DNA of 64,000 bases from Sclerurus mexicanus (GCA_013396755.1 VWZF01003842.1:1279442-1343441), one strand, 5' to 3'. Shown: positions 12,301-19,855, counted from the stretch's first letter. A program made the numbers and translations. Notes: generated by a model not told the origin, from the sequence alone.

Positions 12301-14546
12301 CAATGAAATATTCTTATTCAGCTGCTGATTTACTGCTTTAGTCTGAACACTGCGTTCAAGGCCTTTGGATGTGGAACTAAACAAACTGGACTGGAACTCT
12401 TCAAATGAAGGATCAATCCCCATCAGCTCTTCTAAGCCAGTGCATCCTGTGGGAAAAAAGTGGAGGGATGCTTTAAACGCAACAGTTTTATTCAGCAGTC
12501 CTACCCACCTATCTCCTCACTGGAATATCCAACTTTTTTGCTGTATTGGTATAATCCATCCTAACCAAGAAAACTGAAACAAATACTAAACGGGTCTAAG
12601 ACCAAAACTTTTGATGTACTTAAGAGTACTCCTTAACTGACAAAGAAAAAGAGCACTAACAACTATCAGCAGAGTGCTCCTGCAGCAGTGAAGGCCTGCA
12701 CGAGGAGCACAGCCAGCAGGCTGAAGGCGGGGGGAGCTGCCCCTTCCATTTGTGAGATTGCATCTGGAGTACTGTGTTCAATTTTGAGCTCATCAGCAGA
12801 AGAAAAACATTCCCATATGGATGTGAGTTCAGCAGAGGAACACTGAAATGGTCAAGGGACTGGAAAAAAACATACAAGGAAAAGTAGGAACTGCGTTTGT
12901 TCAGCCTGGAGAAGAGAGAATCCAAAGGAAATCTTCCTGCTGTTTGCAACTACTTAACGGGATACAGTACAGATTATCAGGAAGATGGACCCAGACTCTT
13001 CTCAGAGATGCACAATGGAAGGATGGGAGGCAGGAGCTGCAAGCTGGAACACAGAAAGTTCAAGGCCAATGTAGAGATTTATTATTTTTTTTAACACTGG
13101 AGTGATCAAACGCTGGATCAGAGTTTCAGTATTGGATCAGAGACCATAAAACCACCATCCTAAACTCAGCCAAGCACAGAGTTGAGCAAACTGTGCTAAT
13201 TAGCTCTGTGCTCAGCTGGGCTACTGAGTGACCTTCAGAGGTCCTTTTCAGCCAAGATTATTCTATGATTTTATATTCATGAAGCAAGCAAAGGTACCTC
13301 TGTGAATAAACTAAAATGCAGTATTCCATGTACACCACTGAGGAACCATTGGAATTATTTCTTTATCTTACACAAGCTTGTAAATACTGATACCTAATCA
13401 CAAAGCAGGCAACTTGAGCTGAAATAAAAAAAAAACCAAACCAGACAGCTGGCTGAAATATGGAAGAAATAATCATTACATGTAGTAGTCCTATAGTTTC
13501 TTAAGAAACTAAAAAAACCACTCAGTGTTGCATCAAAGATAGACATATATGTATGTACGATCTTGTTACTTAAAAGCCATACATGGTATCAATCTGCCCG
13601 ATTTTAGAAAACAACTTTGTTATTCAAGAAGTATCACAATTCTTGGGCGAAATTGGAAAGAGATAAGCACAAAGGATTTGAAGTGTGCTAATACAGCAAT
13701 GGCTTCCCACTTTACGTTTTTTGTGGCCAACATTACTCAAGAGCCGGGCATCAGTTTCCATGAAATCACAGAGTTTGGGTTGGAAGGCACCTTGGAAGAC
13801 CTCTAGTCCAAGGCACTGCTCAAAACAGGGTTAGCCCTGAAAGCAGACCGGGTTGCTCAAGGCATTATCCAGTGAGGGTTTTCAAAAGGACAGAGAGCAC
13901 AATCTCCCTGAACAATCCGGTTAATTGCCCTCACAGTGAGAAAGCTTTCCCTTCTATCCAGTTTGAACTCCTGTTCTTTCAACTTATGCCCACTGCCTCC
14001 TGTCCTCCAGGCATACATTACTCTGACCCGTGTTCTCAGAACCTCCTCACAGGCACTGTGAGACCCACCACTGCCTTCTCTTTTCCAGGCTGAACGAGAC
14101 CAGAGACATTCCTCCCACCAGCCTTCCTTCACTGGCCAAATTCTCCTTGAGCACCCTGGGGGGGTGGTCCCTGCCTCTTACCCATCGCCCTACCCTTCCC
14201 GTGCCCACCAATGTGCTCCAAGAGGACCTGCTCCGTGATTTTCCCACGGACTGGAGCGATGCTGGCTAGGCTGCACTTTTCAGAACCACCCTTCTCTTCT
14301 GGGCTTTTTGGAATACGGGTTTGCCTTTCCTATGTATCTTTCTCCGGCTGTTATTTTGGGTAGGTTGCCTCTGAAGGCACTGGCGCCCCAGCAGCCCGAC
14401 TCACCGATGGCGAAAAACGTGTCCCTGTCGATGGCGGCGGCCTCCTTGCAGGAGAAGAGCAGCGACGCCGCCTCGCTGCGGTCCAGGAGGCTGGGGTCGT
14501 TCTCGGGCAGCGCCAGCCGCTTCAGCTGCTCCGCCAGGGACGTCAT
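138..14546 (-). CDS. HEATR1: HEATR1 (UTP10 homologue), 5' part: 17 coding exons, continues beyond left edge
   Basis: HEATR1 is a very large nucleolar HEAT-repeat protein (about 2,140 residues in human). It belongs to the t-UTP/U3 processome and is needed for rDNA transcription and early 18S pre-rRNA processing. Reading exons from 14546 down to 138 gives 2,437 coding bases, i.e. residues 1-812 plus one base, in one uninterrupted frame. The predicted protein follows the human one closely from the start (MTSLAEQLKRLAL) through LERSVQTKAVNQQL, SPYFMLKPAQKCLEWLIHR, DYRAATYMIICQ and QKILPLIRLLERK to LVPKDLLSAYIEKL. The U3snoRNP10-type domain of the family should lie near residues 240-350 (exons 5-7); the C-terminal BP28CT domain lies outside the window. 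Exon phases are mutually consistent at all 16 junctions. Recognition is from memory of the family; coordinates are read directly. ACTN2 lies head to head on the other strand, as in human. Confidence 0.97.
322..986. other. HEATR1 intron, no feature seen
   Basis: This is the intron between coding exons 16 and 17. It is AT-rich and unique-looking, with a short G-rich stretch near 740-765. I see no repeat copy or RNA gene. Confidence 0.6.
987..1184 (-). CDS. HEATR1: HEATR1 coding exon 16
   Basis: This exon has 198 bases (66 codons, residues 686-751), acceptor CCTTTTCCTAAG and donor GTAAGA. It encodes VDDLILIAETESDSVRQKVT, LVQCCCNTQMKEN and AIRVFRFLDKKIKNL, matching the family. Confidence 0.93.
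1185..1700. other. HEATR1 intron, no feature seen
   Basis: This is the intron between coding exons 15 and 16. It has a short TATG-type microsatellite near 1545-1560 and nothing else I can name. Confidence 0.6.
1701..1822 (-). CDS. HEATR1: HEATR1 coding exon 15
   Basis: This exon has 122 bases (residues 645-685), acceptor TTGGAGTAG (weak pyrimidine tract) and donor GTATGT. It encodes ALEEAIKSTKPAELIGVANT and KMILLLSKNL. The IKSTKPxxLIGVAN string is strongly conserved. Confidence 0.93.
2099..2310 (-). CDS. HEATR1: HEATR1 coding exon 14
   Basis: This exon has 212 bases (residues 574-645), acceptor TTCTCTTTTAG and donor GTAAAG. It encodes YKVLERAVKILVKEEIL, QLLPFMVITNANSKSSDWKM and CSLHPLLEGWPE, each with clear family counterparts. 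Confidence 0.95.
2608..2696 (-). CDS. HEATR1: HEATR1 coding exon 13
   Basis: This exon has 89 bases (residues 545-574), acceptor ACTTTTCAG and donor GTACGT. It encodes IFKEQVNPEVIVSSLLNIFQ and RADLSKDGKW. It ends in phase 2, splitting a Trp codon (TG/G). Confidence 0.94.
3720..3815 (-). CDS. HEATR1: HEATR1 coding exon 12
   Basis: This exon has 96 bases (32 codons, residues 513-544), acceptor TTGTTTTCAG and donor GTAAGC. It encodes EGFDQAFIEEAIFGRLKDDN and RDVVMSALSSLE. The LxDDNxDVV core is the family signature at this place. Confidence 0.94.
4222..4329 (-). CDS. HEATR1: HEATR1 coding exon 11
   Basis: This exon has 108 bases (36 codons, residues 477-512), acceptor TTGTATTTCAG and donor GTTTGT. 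It encodes FLEFSDTSLLLSLNHPQPAV, RVLALQHLKDVIETSK, a clear HEAT repeat (SLNHP then R-LA-HL). No ATG lies in this short exon. Confidence 0.94.
5573..5690 (-). CDS. HEATR1: HEATR1 coding exon 10
   Basis: This exon has 118 bases (residues 437-476), acceptor TTGGCAG and donor GTAGGT. It encodes YPKALDSVLEKHLEDC and LFHQFISLSLSCGKYK, matching the family LFHQFVSLS region. Confidence 0.94.
6118..6228 (-). CDS. HEATR1: HEATR1 coding exon 9
   Basis: This exon has 111 bases (residues 400-437), acceptor ACAATTTTAG and donor GTAAGT. It encodes KFLEEFIACGTEIESNPTK and then LNQKILPLIRLLERK, the conserved end of this HEAT unit. Confidence 0.93.
6380..6488 (-). CDS. HEATR1: HEATR1 coding exon 8
   Basis: This exon has 109 bases (residues 364-400), acceptor TGTCCTTAG and donor GTGAGT. 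It encodes EEQEESEKTENDVYIRHLQA and LEKDLDHLLAL. The acidic start is a variable loop in the family; the HLxAIL and DHLLA parts are conserved. Confidence 0.93.
7294..7427 (-). CDS. HEATR1: HEATR1 coding exon 7
   Basis: This exon has 134 bases (residues 319-364), acceptor CCATTGTGCAG and donor GTAAGT. It encodes PFNYLCKVPELIVLLQG and DISPLLRYLLPHLVHTVM. It ends in phase 1. Confidence 0.95.
8668..8879 (-). CDS. HEATR1: HEATR1 coding exon 6
   Basis: This exon has 212 bases (residues 249-319), acceptor CTTTTTGTAG and donor GTAAGT. It encodes GLKSSIQDYRAATYMIICQM, VPSLVRDGLACLNLLLQ and NLGKK. It lies inside the expected U3snoRNP10 region of the family. Confidence 0.95.
9448..9588 (-). CDS. HEATR1: HEATR1 coding exon 5
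   Basis: This exon has 141 bases (47 codons, residues 202-248), with a T9 tract and TTCAG acceptor and donor GTAGAT. It encodes VFSECPGNSAQLRVLLVFYA, then STIVSAL and KLLPYIQK, closely matching the family. Confidence 0.95.
10504..10605 (-). CDS. HEATR1: HEATR1 coding exon 4
   Basis: This exon has 102 bases (34 codons, residues 168-201) and encodes KPGVPLARGTVITHCYKDLN and then FMDFICSLVAKSVK, which aligns with the family. The boundaries are unusual. The acceptor is AAAG after a short pyrimidine stretch, and the donor reads AAG/GTTGTT. The phase fits both neighbours, so I keep these ends. Both terminal codons also agree with the human exon content as I recall it. Confidence 0.88.
11155..11296 (-). 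CDS. HEATR1: HEATR1 coding exon 3
   Basis: This exon has 142 bases (residues 120-167), acceptor TTCCTCAG and donor GTAAAG. It encodes FHIHLYNEDSLIGCVLPYHE followed by VRVIQLLNI. It ends in phase 0 after MDPIR. Confidence 0.95.
11394..11505. repeat. Possible ancient retroposon fragment
   Basis: Within the intron between exons 2 and 3, the stretch around CAGACCTATGGTCCACCT followed by CAGCCCAGAATCC resembles the 'ggtccatctagcccagtatcc' type found in old amniote retroposons. It is short and diverged; the family is not certain. Confidence 0.3.
12230..12446 (-). CDS. HEATR1: HEATR1 coding exon 2
   Basis: This exon has 217 bases (residues 48-120), acceptor CCCACAG and donor GTAATC. It encodes GLEELMGIDPSFEEF and the strongly conserved LERSVQTKAVNQQL and LKPAQKCLEWLIHR stretches. 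It enters in phase 1 and leaves in phase 2, splitting an Arg codon (AG/A). Confidence 0.95.
12660..13280 (+). mobile_element. CR1 LINE 3' fragment
   Basis: This intronic block carries the CR1 3' region in plus orientation: 'gattgcatctggagtactgtgttca', 'gttcagcctggagaagagag', 'aagctggaacacagaaagttc' and a 3' end 'gaggtccttttcagccaagattattctatg'. It is diverged with indels, so it is old. No intact reverse transcriptase frame is present. Confidence 0.8.
13762..14262 (-). mobile_element. CR1 LINE 3' fragment, opposite orientation
   Basis: From 'gaaatcacagagtttgggttggaaggcacc' onward this reads as the reverse complement of a CR1 3' end, continuing through 'gttgctcaaggcattatccag' and 'ttctcagaacctcctcacagg'. 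With the plus-oriented copy at 12660-13280 it makes an inverted pair of CR1 fragments inside HEATR1 intron 1. Confidence 0.75.
14405..14546 (-). CDS. HEATR1: HEATR1 coding exon 1 (start codon)
   Basis: This exon has 142 bases and encodes residues 1-47 plus the first base of Gly48. The ATG at 14546-14544 has G at -3 and matches the family start MTSLA. The exon ends FAIG at donor GTGAGT. Bases immediately upstream (C-run then GCAG at 14559-14556) look like a splice acceptor, so this may be the second exon of the transcript. Confidence 0.95.
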
Positions 14547-14585
14547 GGCTCCGCGCTGCGGGGGGGGCGAGGCTCCTCGAACACT

Positions 14586-14635
14586 NNNNNNNNNNNNNNN
14601 NNNNNNNNNNNNNNNNNNNNNNNNNNNNNNNNNNN
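14586..14635. other. Assembly gap (50 N) in HEATR1 promoter/leader
   Basis: Exactly 50 N bases sit between the HEATR1 start codon region and the upstream GC-rich promoter. The flanks are extremely GC-rich with C and G runs, a usual cause of sequencing dropout. Translations spanning the gap are not meaningful. Confidence 0.99.
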
Positions 14636-14794
14636 CGGTGCCCCGCCCCCCCCGAGCCACGCCGCCTCTGTGCCCCCCTCGCCACCACTGCCGGCCCCGG
14701 GGTGCGCACACGGGGGGACGCGGCGGGGGACGCCTCCCTCGGGGACACCCACCCGTGTCCGTGTCCGCGTCCCGGTCCCTGCCCCGGCACCCAC

Positions 14795-14880
14795 CTGTCC
14801 CCCGCCGCTCCCGGCCCGGCCGCACGTGGGGCCCCGCGCGCCGCTGCCCCGGAAGCGGCTGCTCCGCAGCGCCCGGAACT
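14795..14880 (-). other. HEATR1: Candidate non-coding first exon of HEATR1
   Basis: On the minus strand a good donor (GGACAG/GTGGGT) ends a possible exon at 14795. A matching acceptor (C8 run then GCAG) stands at 14559-14556, just before the ATG. Splicing them would leave 9 untranslated bases before the start codon. The 5' end is not visible; 14880 is only a guess next to the ETS-type site. The intervening segment contains the 50-base gap. This is inference from splice signals. Confidence 0.45.
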
Positions 14881-15023
14881 TCCGCCCCGCCCGGCGCCGG
14901 GGACAGGGGGCCGGGAGCGCCCGGGGGGGGGAGGCATTGATAAAGGGTTAATAGAAATCGTCGTAAGGACTTCTGCTGAAGGCGCGGAGACGGCGTGGTT
15001 GAGGCCGTTAAGTGGCTGCAAAG

Positions 15024-15206
15024 ATGGAAAAGCGGGGAGTGTGTCACGGGAAACAGGGAGCGCTTTCGGTACCTGGCCTTGAAGCTTCCAAAATAGAGTG
15101 GGCACCGTATGAAGCTGAGATAAATCAGGAAATGTGTCAAAGGAATAAGATAATTATAGAAGTTTGCCAATTAGACCGGTTCGGGTTGCCAAGAAAACTG
15201 GTTTAA
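15024..15206 (+). CDS. Uncertain 60-codon open frame at the divergent side of the HEATR1 CpG island
   Basis: I do not recognise this frame. It starts at an ATG in a strong initiation context (A at -3, G at +4) just outside the CpG island, on the strand divergent from HEATR1. The product begins MEKRGVCHGKQG and ends LPRKLV. It has no visible domain, signal peptide or repeat. It may simply be a chance frame in a divergent promoter-associated RNA; a possible donor GTAAGG also lies at 14963, upstream of the ATG. Confidence 0.15.
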   Translation: MEKRGVCHGKQGALSVPGLEASKIEWAPYEAEINQEMCQRNKIIIEVCQLDRFGLPRKLV

Positions 15207-15399
15207 GTTACTTTTTGAGCCACGTTCAAAGGGACACAGCGAGGAAGACCCACGATCTTCATCCCCAAGACCCCGGCGCAGGAGAAGTGGAAACCAAGGC
15301 ACAAACTCATGGGAGGAGTGCAGGGCAGAGAAAATGAAAATTACTTCTTGGAACTAATTAGAATAAGCCTGCCTTTTCTAAGAAAATAATGCATATGTA

Positions 15400-15890
15400 T
15401 AAAGAAATAATGAATAAGCATGTTTTAACTGTATTTAAACAAGCCTGTAAGCACAGACAGGTGTGTTTGGCAGACTGATGCCTTAAAGAGTGATGAAAAA
15501 AACAAACTCCAGGCAACTTTTAGTAGGTAGGAGATAAGTGAGCAGGAGCTTTAATGAGCCTCCAGGCTCCAGGAGTACATTTACATTCCCCCCTTTTGAA
15601 CCGGGTTTCAAGATTTTATAATAATGGCCATCCAATCCCATTCTGTTATTTCGCCCAGTCCTGCCCTGTTCCGTCCCCAGCATACCCAGTTGGGAATTGG
15701 GTCTGGGGGCTTGGGACCCTTCCTTCATCGTCGTCGTCTTCTTCACAGCACGTCAGGTCCTTGGAGGCCTTCCAAAGCTTCAGATTTGTAGGTCCTTCTG
15801 TCTACGTCTTTATCTTGTGGTGCAGGTTTCGTGGAGCTTCTCTGCAATTCTACCTTGAAATAGAGACTAAACAGCTACTGGAATTTTGAG
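15400..15890 (-). mobile_element. Probable 3' end remnant of an endogenous retrovirus
   Basis: On the minus strand a 12-base polypurine run (AAAAGGGGGGAA, 15597-15586) is followed directly by TGTAAATG. This is the arrangement of a retroviral polypurine tract next to the first bases of a 3' LTR. An ATTAAA-type signal lies about 30 bases further in the same direction. No intact viral gene is present, and the far LTR end is not defined. It could also be an unrelated purine run. Confidence 0.38.
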
Positions 15891-16099
15891 GGATTGATAT
15901 AGGATGGGGTTGGTATGTGTAAACATTAAGCTACTGAAGTTATTTTACTAGTACGTTAGATCTACAATAACTTCTAAAATCTATTAAATTTAAAAATAAA
16001 AAATCAAAGAAACCTTTAGGCATCAGACAAATCCCCCATGCACCCAGCTAGCTGAATAAACATACCTTCTCTACAACTACCTGGTTGTGGGGTCTTTTC

Positions 16100-16582
16100 C
16101 ACCCGTCACAGGTCTGGACCCCACAGGCAGCGAGGTGCTGGAGCAAGCCCAGAGAAGATGGAGGGGCTGGAGCACAAGTCTTGTGAGGAGCAGCTGAGGG
16201 AGCTGGGACTGCTCAGCATGGAGAAAAGGAGGCTCAGGAGGGCCTTATGGCTCTCCACAGCTCCCTGAAAGGAGCATGTCCTGAGGTGTGTGCTGATCTC
16301 TTCTCCCAGGCAACAGCTGACAGGATGAGAGGACATGGCCTCAAATTGTGCCAGGAGAGGCTTAGATTGAATATTAGTACAAGTTGCTATGCAGGAAAGC
16401 TGGTCAGGCGTAGGAATGGGCTGCTCAAGGAAGTGGTGGAGTCACCATCCCTGGAGGTATTTAAAAGACATGTGGATGTGGCACTTATAGACATGGTTTA
16501 GTGGTGGACCTGACAGTGCAAGAAGTTGGATATGATCATCTCTGAGATCTTTTCCAACCTAAATGATTCTGTAGTTCCACTC
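16100..16582 (+). mobile_element. CR1 LINE 3' fragment
   Basis: The plus strand shows diagnostic CR1 3' text: 'gagctgggactgctcagcatgga', 'gaggacatggcctcaaattgtgcc', 'gaaagctggtcaggcg', 'ggtggagtcaccatccctggaggtatttaa' and 'ccaacctaaatgattctgta' at the 3' end. The element is 5'-truncated, as most CR1 copies are, and carries no open reverse transcriptase frame. Confidence 0.88.
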
Positions 16583-17045
16583 AACACATGCCTCTTCCAT
16601 ATATGGCCACACCGGCATGTGGCTGGTCTCCATGAGGGAAGTAGCTACTGTGGCAATTGCAGATGGTGTCACACACCTGGGCAGATGCCTGGGAGTGCAG
16701 CATCCCTGTGGAGGCACCATGCAGCTGTGGGGCAGGCACCAGCATGCCTGCATTGAAGCTGCCCATCCAGGCACCAGTCACGGTGTGAAGGCACACAGCA
16801 GCTGTGGAGAGATGGAGACACCTCAGTGAGGTGTCTGCGGCAAGGTGTGCTGCTGACTTTGTGCTGAGCTCAGCAAGGCAACAGCCTGGGCTGTGGGTGG
16901 GGATCCACTAAGCAGCCTCAACATGTCTTTACAGAGTCTTAGGATTTTTCTGTGTCTGAAGTGAGTGATGCTAGGGGAAGTGCAGGACTCCTGTGAGCAA
17001 AAGGGCTTGAAAGCTACGTAGTATGTATGGGCTAGATCCCAACTG
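16583..17045. other. Moderately GC-rich unassigned block with a palindrome
   Basis: I cannot assign this stretch. It is richer in GC and in CAGG/GCACC words than its neighbours and contains a perfect 10-bp inverted repeat (AGACACCTCA, 1-base spacer, 16816-16836). Small frames here on both strands show no family resemblance. Confidence 0.4.
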
Positions 17046-17215
17046 CACAGCCACGGAATGATGTAGGTTGGAAGAACCCTCTAAAAGTCATCTGGTTCAG
17101 CTACCCAAAGCAGGGTTGCTTAGAGCTTTGTCTAGTGGTGTTTGGAGTATCTTCAAGGATGGAAATTCTACAGCTTCACTGAGCCTCTCATCCAAGGTTT
17201 GATCACCCTCAGATT
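17046..17215 (-). mobile_element. Short CR1 fragment, reverse orientation
   Basis: The pattern 'cacggaatgatgtaggttggaagaaccctctaaaagtcatctggttcag' followed by 'gcagggttgcttagagc' and 'gatcaccctcagattaaaaagga' is the reverse complement of a CR1 3' end, diverged and short. Confidence 0.75.
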
Positions 17216-18986
17216 AAAAAGGAATTTCTACTATTAAAAACCATGATGTCTCCTACCAGTTTGCATTCAAGGCTGCAAGGTTCTGCACCTGAAAGTGGGT
17301 GCACAAAGCCAGAAAGGGAACTTGGCTTGGGACAAACTAGGAAAAGCCTGGAACAAAAAGCAGAAATAAAACATATTCCAGTTGATGTCAGCAGATGGAC
17401 AGAATTATGCCAGATATAACAATTGCAGCACCGGATCTGTAAAATTATTACCATACATTGTTGAGAAGCTGTATAGCTATGGCAGAAATAACAAATTTGT
17501 TTGCATAGTAAGGCTGCTTTATTTGACAATCATTTAACATACACTAAAAATACACACAGCTGATAAAAGTTTGAGAATGTTAAAATGCTTAATTTCATGC
17601 ATTAGGAGTATCTGCAGATTTCAGCTAGACTCTTTGCTTGTAATAAGTTAAACCTTTGTAGTAGTGGAAGCACAGAGAGGAAATGCTGCTGGATGTCTGA
17701 CTTTGTGCCCAATTATATTTGATGGTGCCTTGTCAGAGAGTGTGTGTTAATACTGTATTATGTTCCTTCTGACATGATGTGATCTGGATGTAAGGACAGC
17801 AGTTTCTGAGCTGGTAAGAATTTCACTGCAATGTTAAGGTGTTTGGAGGATATTACTGATTTAACATGAATTGCTATTATTTTGCTGATTGTTCTACCAC
17901 TTGAGATACTGATCATCTAGCAAATGAGCTGGCTAGGGGTGGTACAACCCAAAAGGCCAGTCAGTAAAAAAACAGTAAAAAAAGAATAGCAAAAAAATAG
18001 GTAGTAAAAACCCCCAGCTCTTTTTCACATTCCCTATGGCCTCTGTGCATCCTTTTCCTTCATGAAGCCTTCACATGACCTTATTTTTAGCATAGTTTAA
18101 ACCTACATAAATATGCAAGTTTTTGTGCCTAAAAATACCAGACATTAAAATATGTAGAAAATATGCAAAGCACAGAAAGCTGTTTCTAAGAAAAGAAAAC
18201 TAGTATTTTTATTTTTTACTTTTTTAGCAATGTGGTTCATTATTTGAATATTCTAGCCAGAATGATCATCTAGAGGTTATAAATGCTGAAATATGTCCAG
18301 ATTTTCTGGTATTTATCCCACTCTATTCTCTCCCATGGAGAGCTGCAAAACAGATTTTATACCTTTGTGCTTTCTGTTCTGTGCTTGTTTGGTTTCAGAA
18401 TAAAGCCCGAATTCCCTTTGGGGGTTAATTTGAAAACAGAGGCACCTTCTGCGGAGGGGAAAATATTTGTTCTCAATTCAATTATTAAAAAGTGTTTCCT
18501 GGGAAAAATATAAAAGCAGAGATTCTATTAGGAAATACGCTTAGTTGATATTGTGTTATTGGATATCAGGGAGATTTGCTCGATGCTGGACTACAAAGAG
18601 ATGCTTCTCTGAACTGAAATGCAAGTCTGTTTCATGCAGTTCCTTTAGCTTGCCATCGCATGGATGATCTGTGTGGGTGGAATTCTCGCAGCCACAATAC
18701 AGCTGAGATCACCTGTGCTGGTGGCTGCTACTAAAATGTGTTTGACATTATATTGCCTGTTCAAAAATCTTGCAGTCTTAGAAAATAAATTGTCATATGC
18801 TAATTTTTGTTTGGGAAAAAGTGATTTGTTTCAAGCATCTGTAAGTCTATTCCCTCATAAGTATTGGTGTGTTTGAAAAGATTTGGTTGAGAAAGGGAAA
18901 TGCTATTAAACTTTCGATCTTCTTTACATCTGAGCAAATTTGTGGTTCTGCTGGTGCAAATGTAAATAGTTAAAGGTCTAGTCTTT
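17216..18986. other. Intergenic, nothing firm
   Basis: This is AT-rich spacer. A plausible acceptor (TTGTTTGGTTTCAG at about 18384-18397) precedes a short open stretch, but no convincing donor follows, so no exon is called. Confidence 0.5.
18982..18986. repeat. Target-site duplication, left copy
   Basis: This is TCTTT, the left copy of the 5-bp duplication around the solo LTR. It is identical to 19612-19616. Confidence 0.8.
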
Positions 18987-19611
18987 TGTGCTGGTTTAAG
19001 GGTAAACTGGCAGGAGAAATGGACCCACCACAAAAGGGATTATAAGTCAGAATTACAATATAATGAAAGGTATTACAATAAATACACTGACGCAAAGAGA
19101 AAACTGCTTTCAACTCACCAAAACCCAGCAGTATAACCCAGTGTCCTGGGGCACAAGCCCAAAGGGGTTTGTTAGCCCTTGTGCTGAGACCCGGGTGGTC
19201 CCCCCAAGTCCAAAGCAAAAGGAAGTAAAGAACCTGTTGGTGCAGATGATGGCTGGGGTCTGGTTGAGAGTGATGGTTTCCTCCTGTTGAGGTCCTGCTG
19301 CTCCTTTAGATCCAAGAAGTCCTCAAGGTCCTCTTATGCCTCCTTATGTACCTTCAGGGAGCACCCAGTCCCTCCCCAGGGTGGGGACTCACACAATGGA
19401 TGATTAACTCTGAGTCATGGGGTATTGTTGAACCGCTGATGGCCCATTAGCAGCCACGCCCCCTCAGGCTGGGTGTGAAGGTGCTAACAACTCCCTGGGC
19501 AGCTGCTGCAAATGGTCCATTGTTTTTGGGAAATGAATAGAGGGGGGTAGAGTGCATAGCTTTGATCATCCCCACACAGTGATAACTGGTCCCACCTGCT
19601 GAACTAGGACA
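18987..19611. mobile_element. Solo LTR of an avian endogenous retrovirus, 625 bp
   Basis: The element begins TGTGCTGG and ends CTAGGACA (TG...CA ends). It is flanked by a perfect 5-bp direct repeat TCTTT (18982-18986 and 19612-19616), the expected target-site duplication. There is no internal viral region, so it is a solo LTR left by recombination between two LTRs. The start text is of a type I associate with songbird LTRs. A 5-bp duplication is common for ERVL-like and ERV1-like elements. Orientation is not proven; an AATAAA at about 19074 on the plus strand is too early in the element to settle it. Confidence 0.82.
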
Positions 19612-19616
19612 TCTTT
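19612..19616. repeat. Target-site duplication, right copy
   Basis: This is TCTTT, the right copy of the 5-bp duplication around the solo LTR. Confidence 0.8.
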
Positions 19617-19677
19617 ATACTCCTTTCCTTCCAAGTCAACGCAACAGCTGTGCATATATAGAGCTACATCTACCTTG
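19612..19677 (+). other. Candidate exon of an unannotated transcript: donor-bounded segment after the LTR
   Basis: The segment directly after the solo LTR ends at a near-perfect donor (CCTTG/GTAAGTAAG, GT at 19678). Its 5' end is not visible; it could start inside the LTR, which would make the LTR the promoter. A TATATA word at 19655-19660 is too close to the donor to act as TATA box for this exon. Confidence 0.35.
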
Positions 19678-19855
19678 GTAAGTAAGGCAATCCAGTAGGG
19701 GGAGATTTGTAGAATGAAGGTGTGCTGAGGAAACCCCATGATACTGTGAGCATTTCAGAGGTTTTATGCACACTAGATCTTGTTCTGCCACGTAGACCAA
19801 GTTCCCATTAGTTGTGCTCCCAGAATGAATCTTTCTGGTTTGTTTTCATTTGTAG

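Larger units (their letters stand above)
14550..14950 (-). promoter_or_regulatory. HEATR1: CpG-island promoter of HEATR1
   Basis: The segment is very GC-rich and CpG-dense compared with its AT-rich surroundings, and no TATA box is evident. Visible sites are a canonical E-box CACGTG at 14823-14828, an ETS core CCGGAAG at 14849-14855, and a near-palindromic ETS pair CGGAACTTCCG at 14874-14884 with a CCGCCC-type GC box next to it. E-box and ETS control fits a ribosome-biogenesis gene. The assembly gap 14586-14635 lies inside. Confidence 0.75.

Noticed and set aside
14308..14940. 210-codon plus-strand frame opposite HEATR1 exon 1
   Set aside because: It is a shadow of exon 1 and the CpG island, with Ns inside; its composition follows GC content.
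14280..15170. 296-codon minus-strand frame through the HEATR1 promoter
   Set aside because: It crosses the 50-N gap, and only its HEATR1 exon 1 part (to 14405) matches a protein; the rest is GC-rich promoter read as Pro/Arg/Gly text.
18384..18475. Exon-like stretch after TTGTTTGGTTTCAG, reading IKPEFPLGVNLKTEAPSAEG
   Set aside because: The acceptor is acceptable and the peptide looks natural, but there is no good donor before the stop and no partner exon.
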